Translations under genes and position numbers: made by a program | In this document: positions 32,300-42,984 of the stretch, in pieces | Position numbering within the stretch: the first letter of the stretch is position 1 | How the letters are laid out: each line of letters starts with the position of its first letter | Notes under the pieces: model-generated | Database searches by the model: none | The model's input: the letters and a program-made list of their open reading frames with translations, nothing else | Told to the model about the DNA's origin: nothing | Assembly: GCA_947396885.1 (NCBI GenBank) | Contig: OX377201.1 | Coordinates: 6,930,934-6,994,933 of the forward strand | DNA length: 64,000 nucleotides | Origin: Heligmosomoides polygyrus polygyrus | Taxonomy: Eukaryota; Nematoda; Chromadorea; Rhabditida; Heligmosomidae | Reading direction: 5' to 3'

Positions 32300-32386
32300 A
32301 AACATTGTGTTCTATGGGTCCCGCCAGGATCCTCCTTTCGGCAAGCAATTATGAATCTCGTACCTTACCGTACCCCAGGGTTCATG

Positions 32387-32642
32387 AAGGGCTGGGCACA
32401 CTCAGCATCGTTGACGCAGATCCAACGATGAAGACAGAGACGCAGAGTGTGTGTCTCTGCGTCAGGAGTGACGGCGCGCTTGTGACACACTTCGCTTCAT
32501 ATTTGGCGTCCGACGTCAACACGCGTCAACCCTGGCTTCAGCAGTTTCACGCAGTGAGCTCACTCGGTGAAGCTTCGTCGTCGAGCGACGCTCCGTCCCG
32601 CTTTTGACGCGCAAAAACAGATGCCGAGTGTGCACAGCCCTT
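32387..32642. mobile_element. MITE, 256 bp
   Basis: The ends AAGGGCTGGGCACACTCAGC and the inverse GCCGAGTGTGCACAGCCCTT form TIRs of about 23 bp. The interior also has a GACGCAGAG/CTCTGCGTC hairpin. No matching target duplication. Confidence 0.7.
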
Positions 32643-32693
32643 AAAAGGCGCGTCATCGGTAGATGCAGCACCATTTCGTGACTAGCCGATACA

Positions 32694-33046
32694 CTTACAA
32701 CCGGAAAAAAAAACCCGTCCGAGTTGTCCGGGGTGCAACGCCCAAGGCCGCGCTATTCAAAAACATGGCTTTTGTTATTCAAGGAACGCCCTTATTACAG
32801 GCTTTATACGTTGGAGCCAGGGATGAAGGACATTAATGACGCTACGACGCTCTATGGGATTTTCTGCCCATCAGAAGCCCCCCCCCCCCCTCCCGACCCT
32901 ATTTGCGCCGGAGAAGCATGCGAGCAAATATCACTAGCTGCAGCGACTGATTAGCAGAGGGATAGGCAACTCGGCTCCGTAACGATTTCCCTGAATTTCA
33001 CTCCGAAACTACGGTGAATAACTAGACGGGTTTTTTCGGTTGTAAG
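32694..33046. mobile_element. MITE, 353 bp
   Basis: CTTACAACCGGAAAAAAAAA, then CCCGTC, at the left is inverted at the right as GACGGGTTTTTTCGGTTGTA-AG. It contains a C13 tract at about 32879-32890. No coding capacity and no clear target duplication. Confidence 0.65.
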
Positions 33047-33602
33047 TTTATCAAACACTCATTTCGTGCACCGTCTAGGCCGCGAAAAGCGGCTCTTCGA
33101 CCTGTTCACAGGGCAACCCTAGACACCGACTAAGCAACCCTTCGACTGGATGACCAAGCAGCCGGACAGCATCCGAAGGAGAAGAGGCGACGCGATTACA
33201 TGTATAATATAGAATAACATATAACAATTAACAAGTAATGCAATAAAAAAATTTGCCTCTTTCTTTTTCAAAACTCCAGGTCTCCTCAGCTTTTCTATAA
33301 TGAGAAGCGACGATATGGGTAGAGAATTGGGAGAGAGTTACCTAACCTATTCTTTGGTGGGTGGATAATATGATAGCTCTGCCGTGGACGGTCACTTTGC
33401 ATGTCTTACGTGGAACTCGGACTAGCACCGCGTTACAACTTACAATCCTAATTTGTAGGTGTAATCTGTAATTGAGGTATTTAGTTTCTTCTCTATTACC
33501 CAACCTCGTTTTCTTTTGAAATCGCGTGGCCTTCCGCAGTTCATAACGTAGCCAAACAAGGATGTGACGTATTGGGGCAAACCACTACTTAGCTTCCCAA
33601 AT
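33047..33602. other. Unassigned sequence
   Basis: Nothing recognised. Confidence 0.4.
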
Positions 33603-33677
33603 TACCAGGCTGTCCAATAGTTCTTGTCCGAAAATTTCACCATTTTTAATTTTTTTCAACTTAATTGAAAAACAAGT

Positions 33678-34232
33678 CTAATCAACAATATAATCACCAC
33701 AGTTATCCACAACAGTGGCCCATTGATTGGGCAGGTCGCCGATGCCCTTCGCCCAGAACTCCGGGGGTTGCGGCTCGAAGAAGTCCGCGATGTCGGATTT
33801 GAGGTTGTCGTAGTTGGCGAATTTTCTTCCGGCCAAATGGTACTTCAGCGGGCGGAACATGTGGTAGTCGGAGGGGGCGAGGTCCGTGGAGTACGGCGGA
33901 TGGGCAACCGTCTCCCAGCCGAGCGTCGCCAACTTCTGCTGGGTCTCCTTCGCCACGTGGGGGCGCGCGTTGTCGTGCAGCAGGTGGACCGAGGTCAGTC
34001 GGGGACGCTTTTCTCGGCATCCCACCAGCAGCAGAGCATGATCTTCAGATCTGTGCTTTCTTTCCTCGAGGCTCGTGTCGCCGCTCTCGAAACGATTGAA
34101 CCAGCGCCTGACTGTGCGTTGGGACACTGCATCCTCCTTGCACGCTCTGCAGATGTTGGCGACCGCGGTGCCCGTGTCGTTGCCCAGCCGCCACTCGTAG
34201 TACAAGAACGTACGAATTCGACCTTGGTCCAT
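33678..34232 (-). CDS. Truncated mariner transposase, in-frame internal deletion
   Basis: 184 codons from ATG 34232 to the stop ending at 33678. The N-terminus is the first HTH (GRIRTFLYYEWRLGNDTGTA, then RTVRRWFNRFESGDTSLEE). Instead of the second HTH, linker and first catalytic Asp, the frame passes through SEDHALLLVG straight to LTSVHLLHDNARPHVAK (second Asp) and PPYSTDLAPSDYHMF (third Asp), 34 residues apart. The C-terminus FEPQPPEFWAKGIGDLPNQW and DNCGDYIVD is complete. It lacks the first Asp, so it cannot be catalytic. It could bind TIRs or dimerise; a repressor-like role is only speculation. The open frame across the deletion is notable. Confidence 0.9.
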   Translation of the reverse strand: MDQGRIRTFLYYEWRLGNDTGTAVANICRACKEDAVSQRTVRRWFNRFESGDTSLEERKHRSEDHALLLVGCREKRPRLTSVHLLHDNARPHVAKETQQKLATLGWETVAHPPYSTDLAPSDYHMFRPLKYHLAGRKFANYDNLKSDIADFFEPQPPEFWAKGIGDLPNQWATVVDNCGDYIVD

Positions 34233-34239
34233 TTTAGCT

Positions 34240-34329
34240 TGTACTGGTAGCTAGACGCGGTGACTGCGCCTTATATACCCCCAGCGTGGAACTCTGCAGA
34301 ACCTTCTAGAAGGTTCTGCAGAGTTCCAC
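34240..34329 (-). promoter_or_regulatory. Heat-shock-type promoter of the mariner
   Basis: On the minus strand, a perfect 44-nt palindrome (34286-34329) contains AGAACCTTCTAGAAGGTTCT. This is four alternating pentamers GAA-nn-TTC-nn-GAA-nn-TTC, the consensus heat-shock-factor element, extended on each side by TGCAGAGTTCC-type GAA/TTC-like half sites. Eight nucleotides downstream is GGGTATATAAGG (TATA box, 34271-34277), and the transposase ATG is 39 nt below that. Spacing resembles compact nematode small heat-shock gene promoters. The element and TATA are seen; heat induction is inferred. Confidence 0.65.
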
Positions 34330-34409
34330 TTGCCTGATATTATAACACTTCTAAGGAAAATTGTAGAGTTTTGAAATTTTTCGGACAGGAGTTATTGGAC
34401 AGACTGGTA

Positions 34410-35080
34410 GACTTGCATTGATAACATATTGATGCATTGATATAAAGGTACCCTTCGCAGACGTTCTTCACAATTGATGGTCTGTTGCTCAGAGCATGTC
34501 AGCTCTAGAAATGCCAGCGCTCTCTAATTAAAACTGCATATATTTCTTTCATTGTAATTCTCTTTACACTTTACCTGGCCTTATGGTCTTATTTCCAGCA
34601 GTGAGAATGTATATCGAAAATAAATAGGTCAGAAAGTGTCTAGGTACTGCTCCCCGTGAGGCGTGAGCTCTCTACACGATGCTGCCGCCGGCCGCTTTCG
34701 ATCTGCCCGCGTCGCCCTATTTGGAAGAGTTGTAGAGCGCGAAATCCGTGATGCAGTTTGCGGAATCGTCAATTGGCGTGAAGTCGTGCAAAGGCGTAAC
34801 AGCTTATAGGAGGCGTTATCTCATGAGGTACTCTGAAGTGTTTCCTGTTTCACTGCGTGGTCGCACTCAAAAGCTATAATCCCATATAGTATAATTGAGC
34901 CGAAATTCGGAAGAGACCAAAAGGAGGGTCAGAAGGGTTAAACAGTAAGCCATTGCAGCCGTGTGGCACCACGTAATTTTCTTTATGTTTTATTAAGCGC
35001 CCTGTTTCTTTTTTACTATCGGTGAACACCACATCGAACAGGTATTATAGTCAGGATACAAAACCAACACGAATCAAAAT
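34410..35080. other. Unassigned sequence
   Basis: Nothing recognised. Confidence 0.4.
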
Positions 35081-35575
35081 ATGTTTATTTAAAGAGTGTG
35101 GAATATGCTTTGCGACAAGAAGATATCAGAGCGCTTGAAGTCGGAAATCTACAGAGCGGTCGTGCGACCGATAGCAGTGTACGGTGCTTATTGTCGGTCT
35201 GCGACAAGGAAGCTGAAACGCGCCTCAGCGTCATGGAGATGAAGAAGCTGCGCTGCACAGTTGGAGTCGCTCGCATAGAGCGCATCCAAAACGATGCCGT
35301 TCGGCAGAAGCTCGGTATGGCGGCAATAGCGGAGTAGATACACGAAGCTTGCTTACTATTGCACGGCCATGTTTTGCGTGGAAAAGACTTCGAGGTAATA
35401 GGAAAGCGGGTTACAGGGCGCCCAAAGCAGCGCCACGGTGATACGTTACATATGAACTTGAAGGTTGCTGGTGACCACCCTTACCTAGCGCTGGATCTGA
35501 AAAGATGACATCATGACACTACAATAGTGAACTCGGCCACGAAGCTGGACAAGCGCTGAAGAAGAAGAAAAAGAA
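35081..35575 (+). pseudogene. LINE 3' end, decayed
   Basis: In shifting frames it gives RLKSEIYRAVVRPIAVYGAY, then VMEMKKLRCTVGVARIERIQ, NDAVRQKLGMAAIAE, HGHVLRGKDFE-like, and LKVAGDHPYLALDLKR, the usual C-terminal part of a nematode endonuclease/reverse-transcriptase LINE. It ends in a GAAGAAG-rich tail (about 35557-35575). The family differs from the RTE at 41418. Several frame breaks. Confidence 0.7.
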
Positions 35576-35985
35576 ACGAATATGGAATATACCAAGAACA
35601 TGATGCAGGCGAATGAGCGGACATAATAGAGCAGCGTTGGCGGTTACTTTGCTTGAAGAAATCTGAAAAATTAAGGTAATCAATGAAGTGTTAACGGATC
35701 AACTGAATCAACCTAGAAGAGTGTACATACCGGGACTTCCGACCCTTGGATACCATGGGTGCTTTGATTCGCTTCTGGGCCCTCTTCTGCTGGCGCGTAG
35801 ATGCCTCATTACCGAGCTCATTATACAGGAAAGGATACATTTCCCACTAAGTGTTGAAAAGCAGATGAAAACGGTAAATGAAACGATAACGAACAATAAA
35901 AAAGAGTCTGTTCTAAACTCGTACGTTAATGATAAGATTCCATTTTTCAAGACTACTTTACACATAGAACTTGTATCATAAACTA
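35576..35985. other. Unassigned sequence
   Basis: An open frame (35688-35981) has no recognised domain. The region could be intronic to the candidate gene that follows. Confidence 0.3.
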
Positions 35986-35996
35986 AGAATTCAACT

Positions 35997-36250
35997 CTTC
36001 AAGTACCAAACACTGCTAGATTAGTGCAAAAAAGAAAATACTTAAAGGAAGAGCTGAGAAAATAGCAAACAAATAAGAATATGAGATTTGGACACGACTT
36101 CAAGAACAAGAACGGTCCGTGTGGCCACAAACACATGGCTACCTTCCAGATTATGCGAGCCAAGTAAAAAGGTTTAAAAAAATCGAAGAACAGCAGTCAG
36201 TGCAGGATATAGCAATCAAAGCAAAGTCGAAAACTTCAAAGTTGTAGTGT
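35997..36250 (+). pseudogene. Coding-like segment with a stop and a frameshift
   Basis: Reads VPNTARLVQKRKYLKEELRK in one frame up to a TAG at 36063, then in another frame YEIWTRLQEQERSVWPQTHG, YLPDYASQVKRFKKIEEQQS and VQDIAIKAKSKTSKL. Composition is strongly protein-like (charged, probably coiled coil), but a stop and a shift separate the halves. It may be a decayed exon, a sequencing error, or two exons with an atypical junction. Family unknown. Confidence 0.4.
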
Positions 36251-36483
36251 ATTCTTGCGTATCCGGAAATATTGTCTCCGATAAGAGCTCAACGCGCCCT
36301 TTGCACCTCTCTTTCCACCAGACATAAGTCGCCTGAAAAGGTCATTTAGTATCCATGTATTAATTATATTATATGACTGTTAGAACACCCAAGACTGTTG
36401 CTGTTCAGGCAAAGCTGCTGTTTATGCAGAATCAAAATTTTGAAATTAAAATTAGAGTTGGGGTTAAGCTAACACTTTTTCAG

Positions 36484-36664
36484 ATTCTAAATCAACACCA
36501 AAGTACCAGGCGAAGGAGCGAGGTGAGATATTTTAAAACCTGTGCATACTTTGGAAGAGTTACATGAGCCGTACCATTCAGGCGCCGATTCTTTCGCAAG
36601 TCGACTTCGAGAAAAGCTGCAGTCATTGCGCAAGCTTAGAGTCCAAAAGACTTTGGACCGCCAG
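36484..36664 (+). CDS. Two candidate exons of an unknown gene
   Basis: 36484-36522 follows the acceptor ACACTTTTTCAG and ends at donor CGAG|GTGAGA; 36582-36664 follows GTACCATTCAG and ends CCAG|GTATGA. Joined in phase they give SKSTPKYQAKER, then GADSFASRLREKLQSLRKLR and VQKTLDRQ. This continues in phase 0 into the exon at 37961. Another frame is also open across these two exons but meets a stop in the next one. No domain recognised. Confidence 0.42.
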
Positions 36665-36720
36665 GTATGATGTTAAATTCGCCATGAAAATTGAACCTCT
36701 TTAATTATCCCGTGCATCAT

Positions 36721-37260
<540 letters not shown>

Positions 37261-37960
37261 TTCGCTTTCTTACTTGCCCTCATCGACGTAGTTAAGATGT
37301 TCTTCCTTAGGAAACCATGACAAAGGTGGCAGCTACAATTAATGATGAGAAGTTATTACCACGGCGAAGCCGTCAAGAAGCCGTCGGTGCGGCCGAGAGG
37401 CCTCACGGACGGCTGGTAAACAAATACTAGGCTGGACATCTGGGTTGCGGGTATCACCTGTAAGACGTGTGTTGATCGGGCATTTCCAGCTAAATGTTCA
37501 GGACGGTCACAAATAACCATCAAAGAATCATTTCTGATCTATATAAATGACTCCGGAGAGAGCATTCGTATTTGGTAGACATTCAACGGTCGGGTTCGAG
37601 TCCTGACTGGCCCTAGAGTTTTGACCGCAACATAACATCGTTACGAGAGCTTACAACTTCACTACCAGCCACTTGAGGCCTAAAGGAAATGATCTGAATT
37701 AGTGCCAAAGTATTTTCAACATTAGTGAGAACATGGTGAAATTTCGTCTTGATTCAGTTCATTTTTCTTAGGCCTCAAGTGACTGGCATGTGGTTGGGTG
37801 GTTGCACATGGTGCCTTGTCATGGAAAGAAATGTGAACACACACACAACAGACAACAGACAACCACACCCAACGCCTATGTATTTCTCGGCGCTAAGGCG
37901 TAATTCCTCAGCAAATGAAAGTCGTTCAGTTTCTAAATGAATTCACCTTCTGCATTTCAG
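37261..37960. other. Probable intron sequence; contains a tRNA T-arm-like site
   Basis: 37591-37611 reads GTCGGGTTCGAGTCCTGAC, a good B-box and T-arm, but no matching acceptor stem or A-box could be folded upstream. Nothing else recognised. Confidence 0.35.
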
Positions 37961-38132
37961 ACCACTCAAGATTCATCGTCTACCGATTTAAAAGGTTACG
38001 GATATAGTATGCACTCCTTAAGCTATATGCTTATTTATGAATGGACAATTTTTAGGTCTACTCAACACTGCAGATTCACTGAAGAAAGGTCAGCTGCCGA
38101 TGCTCCGTCAAGTCTGTAGATGTTTACATTAG
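37961..38132 (+). CDS. Candidate exons continuing the 36.5-kb gene
   Basis: 37961-37994 (acceptor TTCTGCATTTCAG, donor AAAG|GTTACG) encodes TTQDSSSTDLK. It joins in phase through a 61-nt intron to 38056 (acceptor ACAATTTTTAG), giving GLLNTADSLKKGQLPMLRQV, then CRCLH and a stop at 38130-38132. It may instead splice onward before the stop to the exon near 38511. Function unknown; the phase match with 36582-36664 is the support. Confidence 0.4.
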
Positions 38133-38510
38133 TGACATGTCCTTATTAAGTGTCTTGTGGTAATTTCTTTCTCGCGTATTTGTGGAGGGTTGTAAAAAGC
38201 TCAAAGCGTAAGCTAGGGATGTCGCAAACAACCGCATTTATTCTTTAAAGTGTTAGAGCGTCCCAAAACTACTTCAAATGAACGAGACTACTTGTAGCCT
38301 ATACATATCTATTATATAACCTTTTCATCGACTAGATTAAATTTTCGCGGGCTACGGGCCAAATACCAATATAATTGAAAATCAGGTACAGCTAGAAATT
38401 TGTGATTATCCACTTGAGAAGAGTTCATAAAACCTTCTTGCTAATTTTTTGTTGGATGAACAGCCAGCAGTGGACTAATAAGCATCGTTGGTTGCATTTC
38501 TGAACATAGC

Positions 38511-38632
38511 TGATTCAAGGAAGTATCTCAGTGAAGAAAAGAAGAAGACTTTTTGGAATGCGCTTCAAGGAGTCGCAAAGAAGACCTGTACCAGAAGCTC
38601 CACCTCCACGACTTAGTGATGTTCGCCAGGTT
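38511..38632 (+). CDS. Candidate exon, unknown protein
   Basis: Bounded by an ACATAG acceptor and a strong donor CCAG|GTTAGT. One frame reads ISVKKRRRLFGMRFKESQRR, then PVPEAPPPRLSDVRQ, a basic then Pro-rich segment. A second frame is open until a TAG just before the donor. The link to the exons at 36.5-38.1 kb is plausible but unproven. Confidence 0.35.
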
Positions 38633-39018
38633 AGTTACTGTGTATTATGCTTGCCAATAACTTACTCAGCCGAGTGGGAAAAATAGAATACGCGTAAGAT
38701 TGGCTATATAACCAAAAAAGCTAATATCCACTAAGATAAGGAAGCAGAAACGATTGGCATGGAGCTTTCTCGAAGAAGAGGGGCCACTTATGTAGAACGA
38801 AGATAAAGTAACTGAGAAAAATAAACAAATAAGAGGTCGGCAAAAAATAGGCAGATGATAAATAATTGAACACAAAAAAAGTTCATTTACTGAATTTGCT
38901 GAATTTCATTTTGCTGAATTTCATTTACTGAATTTGCCGCCGGAACGCTAGAACTACGATCCTTCCAGCACGCAACTGGCAGAGCCATACCGGGGCGGGC
39001 ACTGTATTTTAAGAACCT
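38633..39018. other. Unassigned sequence
   Basis: 38889-38935 has tandem GCTGAATTTC/TACTGAATTT units. Otherwise nothing. Confidence 0.4.
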
Positions 39019-39030
39019 CACTGAACTAGG

Positions 39031-39321
39031 GGCGCGTGTAGCGCAGTCGGAGGAGGCGCCGACTGTCGCCTGCACCGGACACCAGGTTCCCGGTTTGGAT
39101 TTCCCGCCCAGGCCAACCAAGCCTTCCATCCCTCCGGGGTCGGTGAATTGGAGCCAGACTTGTCTGGGAAGGAGAAAGCGCTGACTTGTTCATCGGCTGG
39201 CCACCGCAAGTCATTGTATGGCCAAATACGCATTCATGTCGCCTCCACGTCATCCCGTAGAAGTAGAATGCGCTGGCGCATCCCAAAAGGGATTGAATAA
39301 CACCGTCCTTTGTCCTTTATC
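39031..39321 (+). mobile_element. tRNA-derived SINE with 12-bp TSD
   Basis: Head GGCGCGTGTAGCGCAGTCGG (perfect A-box TAGCGCAGTCGG), B-box region CCGGTTTGGATTTCC, tail CCTTTGTCCTTTATC. CACTGAACTAGG duplicates perfectly at 39019-39030 and 39322-39333. A young copy and a good reference for the family. Confidence 0.92.
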
Positions 39322-39333
39322 CACTGAACTAGG

Positions 39334-41223
39334 CGTCGACGTCAATAAGAACGTTTGACAGTAAAATGAGATTTTTAAGGGTTATCATTTATATTTGTAT
39401 TGTTATAATAATTACTTAATAACGTTTGTTTTGAAGGTTTTATTCTATGTCATTTGCAGACAGATTTATCAAAAAAAGCTGTCTGAAAAAACGAGAATTA
39501 CTATTTCTTGATTAAAACACCCTACAAAAATAAGCCATCACACCGGTTTCTTGCGGTTTGCAGCTTCCGTACTGTGTTGCTTGGACAACTTAGCGTCATT
39601 TCTTTCATTTCTCCAGAGCTTGTTACTGAATCCAACCAAGACGTATCATTTAGCGCTGGAAACGAGGCATCTAAGAACATCTACACGTATTTTGTGCCTT
39701 TATATTGGATCCCGATTTTTCGTTTTGTTCTTATGCCTTTTTGAGACGGGTAAAGATATGTGATCGCCATTACTCTTCCGCTTCCCCACCGCGTGCGGTC
39801 AGCTCACACATACGTGTTCGTGTTTTTACGTTTTTAACTTTCCTCAAAACATGTCCAACGGGAAGACAGAAACAAGATCTCGTTCGTTTTCTTGACATGG
39901 GTGATAGAGAGGGCAAGAAGAGGGAAATCGGGTCTCAATATTCTAATCGGAAGATCTAGAAGATAGAGCTCGTTATTTAGAAAACCTTTGCCATACTCCT
40001 ACTCTTCTAAATCTTAACCACTATAGACGTTTTTATAGGTTTTGTTTTCATGTGTGCAGGTGGAAGTGAGTAGAAGTTCTGAAGGCTTGCTCACCTGTCA
40101 GAATGGACCCTATTTCGCCCGCGTACTAGATGTACTCGTTTCAAAAAATCGAACGGTTTTTTGTCGTTGTTCCTACAAGTTCTGATGGCAAGAGACTCGA
40201 AGTCCACAAACATTGTATTAGAAGCTGTCCCTTTGCTTCGTCGAAGGTATGAATGATTCCTTGTCGTTTACTTTGTAATCACATTGAAGATGATGTCCCC
40301 TTGTATGCTTCCGCACCATGCTCACTCTTTAAAACATCATGCTTGGACATTATTGAGGCTATGGACCGGGAAAATGAGCATTATACTTATTTACTTAATG
40401 TTACCACAGGTTATGTTAAAGCAATGTTATCGGTTGCCACGTCCGACTTTCTATGAACCTCGGCATGATGTCGAATTCGTAGTAGTTCTTTATTGAACTC
40501 TAGGAGAGGTTGATAACAGCGTTTATTAGGCTTACGATTTGGCTAGATCGCTTTCTTAAGCGCCTGAAAGGAAACAAACCTAAGTGTGACCACCCGATCA
40601 AGGATCTTCTCAACCCTACTGGATTTTGAGACCAACTAGACGTTCACAAGATGGGTAGGAGACAGCAATCAACCTCACCTAACCAAGGATCGCTAGGCGA
40701 TCAGGGCAGTAGTGCTCGTGAGCATACCAACGAAGACCGTACCCTAAAGTTAAAGTTCAAGAAAGAACTAGTACGAATGTTATCGGTAACCTTCCAATCA
40801 GCGCTCATTTCTGCTGGTTCTCAACAGAATCACGGCTTATTTCCCTTACTGCAGTATTTTATGTCACCTTGATACTATGAGTTAAGGAACGGTTCAGTCT
40901 GCGTAGTACATACAGACACAACCCATAAATCTTATCAGATTAGAGCAAAGATTTATGTTTTCGGGTTTAGGAGTGATTATGACGGATCTTACCAACTTCT
41001 CGTAACCAAGTGGAAACGGTTTTTTAATGACAACACTACACATAGAATCACTGCCGAAGTAATTTGTTCCTACGAAAGCGAGAAGTTTTAGCCAATAGTG
41101 TAGGCAAACGTGCTGTAATCTAAAACACAAATACTAGTATCTTTTATGATAACTATAAGTGACAGCTTTTCGAACATTCAGAAAGTGTTCCTTTCTTAAC
41201 GCAAAATTAAACTTTTTTATTCA
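39334..41223 (+). other. No firm gene; weak coding signals
   Basis: Possible coding pieces: about 40056-40246 (acceptor CTCACCTGTCAG, donor GAAG|GTATGA; one frame has PTSSDGKRLEVHKHCIRSCP), about 40297-40464 (VPLYASAPCSLFKTSCLDII, then EAMDRENEHYTYLLNVTT), and a frame ending CYRLPRPTFYEPRHDVEF at 40495. A 73-codon ATG frame starts at 40651 (MGRRQQSTSPNQGSLGDQG). They do not join in one consistent phase, so this may be a decayed Cys-rich protein gene. No family assigned. Confidence 0.3.
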
Positions 41224-41385
41224 CCAGGGAAGGGTCTCAGGCGTAGGTCTGAATGAGGGAAATGGATAGTACTGTGAGAATCTCCACCCTTCATATAGTA
41301 GAAAAACATGTTTCGTTTTTGCTGAGTCTTGAACCCAAAGGGCTATGGGTCCTCGAAATTGGGGGTACAGAATTACATCGTCACC

Positions 41386-42205
41386 CGTATCCACCATAAC
41401 CTACCGTATCACCTGTATCACCTGTCGTCCCGTTGATCATCGACTTGCTCGAGCGGGCGCCAGCAGCGTCTCCATTCGTCCCTGTCGCGTGCCAGAGTGG
41501 TCCAATGGATCCTCCTCGCTCGAGGGACACGAAGAGCGTCATATCGGTCGTTCAGGGCTTTCACGAAGAAGTCCGACCAACGCGTTGGTGGGCGTCCTGG
41601 TGTTCTTTTGACATCCCGCGGAATCCAATCTGTGACGGCTCTCGTCCAGCGGGTGTCTGCGAATCGCATTACGTGGCCGGCCCACCTAATTTTCGACGAC
41701 TTGGCCCATGCGACAGCGTCTCTGATCTTCAAACGTCGGCGAAGCTCGGAACTTCGGAGACCTTCTCTCACTTGCGTGAGTCGTGTCACTCCGAGCATCG
41801 TCCTCTCGATTCCACGCTGCGCGACGCTGATCGCGTGTTCATCCTGCTTTCGTATAGCCCAGGTCTCTGAGGCGTATGTTAGGGCAGGAAGAACAGTGGA
41901 GTCGAATAGGTGGGCACGGAGTCGGACGTTCTTCGTTTTCTTCACGACTTCTTCGACGCTCTTGAAAGCTCCCCAAGCCGCTCGTTTCCTTCTGCTCAGC
42001 TCTGGTGCTAGGTCGTTGGCCATGTTGACTTCGCGACCCAGATACACATAGCTGGAGCATTCGGAGATGTTCGTTCCGTTGAGCGAGAATGGGGCATCAG
42101 AAACCCATCCGTTCTTCATGAACATCGTCTTCGTAAGATTCAGCTGCAGTCCAACGCTTCCACATACACGATCGAAGTCGGCCAGCATTCGTTCCGCCTG
42201 ACCTA
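41386..42205 (-). mobile_element. RTE-type retrotransposon, 5'-truncated, well preserved
   Basis: The minus-strand element ends in tandem GGTGATACAG-type tail units (about 41402-41427). It includes the ORF at 41418-42188 and starts just before it, so it is 5' truncated after the RT active site. It is the best preserved RTE copy here and serves as reference for the broken ones at 776, 9784, 12963 and 52133. Confidence 0.85.
41418..42188 (-). CDS. RTE reverse transcriptase, C-terminal 256 codons, intact frame
   Basis: In a complete element this protein copies the RNA onto nicked target DNA. Here the frame starts after the FADD box (LADFDRVCGSVGLQLNLTKT is the segment following it), continues SSYVYLGREVNMANDLAPEL and KRAAWGAFKSVEEVVKKTKN (thumb), then YASETWAIRKQDEHAISVAQ, KIRWAGHVMRFADTRWTRAV and [20 protein letters not shown], and ends [17 protein letters not shown]. 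No stop or shift occurs over 256 codons, so the insertion is young or recently gene-converted. It is not functional alone because the endonuclease and polymerase core are missing. Confidence 0.88.
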   Translation of the reverse strand: MLADFDRVCGSVGLQLNLTKTMFMKNGWVSDAPFSLNGTNISECSSYVYLGREVNMANDLAPELSRRKRAAWGAFKSVEEVVKKTKNVRLRAHLFDSTVLPALTYASETWAIRKQDEHAISVAQRGIERTMLGVTRLTQVREGLRSSELRRRLKIRDAVAWAKSSKIRWAGHVMRFADTRWTRAVTDWIPRDVKRTPGRPPTRWSDFFVKALNDRYDALRVPRARRIHWTTLARDRDEWRRCWRPLEQVDDQRDDR

Positions 42206-42229
42206 CCTACCGTAATCGACCGAAATTTG

Positions 42230-42870
42230 AAAAAACGGATGTCAGATTTGTGATTAACACCCCAAATAACCCTCCTGGGCGAGGTTTGAGGAAACTGTTT
42301 TTTTTTCAAGCTCTCCTCGACCTCTGGAGTCGTGAAAGCAGTGTCCTGAAAGTCGTGCCTTACGGCAGTCTAAATCAGCTTGCTTACTACACATCTCCTA
42401 CACATTTATTTCACTCTAAATTGTCGAATAAAGGTTTCTGTGAGCTGTGCTTCACTCACTTTTCTCAGTTTCTGATTTATACAATGTTTTTTTTTTAGCG
42501 AATGTTAAACAATGATCTTACAACAGGCACGGGTTACAGCAGGTCTGGGTGACTGGAGATGTCGAGGTCATAATAACCGACTTCGCCCAAACCTTGCCCA
42601 GGGAGGTTATTTGGGGTGCTGATCACGAATCTGACATTCGTTTTTCAATTTTCGGCCGATTATGGTAGGTTACGGTAGGTACGGGTGACTAGGACCGTCG
42701 AAGTATAATCACCGATTTCACCCAAAGTTTTCCTAGGGGGGTTATTTGGGATGTTGATCACGAATCTGACATTCGTTTTCCGTATTACCCTGGAGTATGT
42801 TAAATTACAGTAGGTAAAGGTGATTAATGGTAAGGTCATGGTCACCGTTTTTCGACCAAACCTTGCGTTG
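42230..42870. repeat. Tandem repeat block with CACGAATCTGACAT units
   Basis: Units of roughly 125-140 bp containing TTGATCACGAATCTGACATT and CACCGATTTCGACCAAAC recur at 42595, 42725 and 42840. One inverted unit lies at 42236-42300 (GTCAGATTTGTGATTAACAC, then CCCAAATAACCCTCCTGG). The same unit is found at 28005-28060, 49569-49780 and, inverted, at 56630-56690, so it travels inside different elements. Confidence 0.7.
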
Positions 42871-42984
42871 AGTACAAATCTGATCCTTATTTGGCAACTT
42901 AGAGTGAAATAAATATGCAGGAGATGTGTAGGAAGCAAACTGGTAAAGAAGGCGGCAATCATGAAAAATGCAAAAAAGCTGGCT

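Larger units (their letters stand above)
33605..34407 (-). mobile_element. Mariner, fifth lineage, internally deleted
   Basis: The TIRs CCAGGCTGTCCAATAGTTCT and the inverse AGTTATTGGACAGACTGG continue through TGTCCGAAAAATTTC. TA duplications are at 33603-33604 and 34408-34409. At 803 bp it has lost about a third of a normal mariner. The remaining frame is open from ATG to stop. Upstream of the ATG lies the unusual promoter at 34240-34329. Confidence 0.92.

Noticed and set aside
33723..34250. A 175-codon plus-strand ORF
   Set aside because: It is antisense to the truncated mariner transposase, whose DD34D motifs are on the minus strand.
37591..37611. A perfect-looking tRNA T-arm with GGTTCGAGTCC
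   Set aside because: No acceptor partner or D-arm could be folded upstream, so it is not reported as a tRNA gene.
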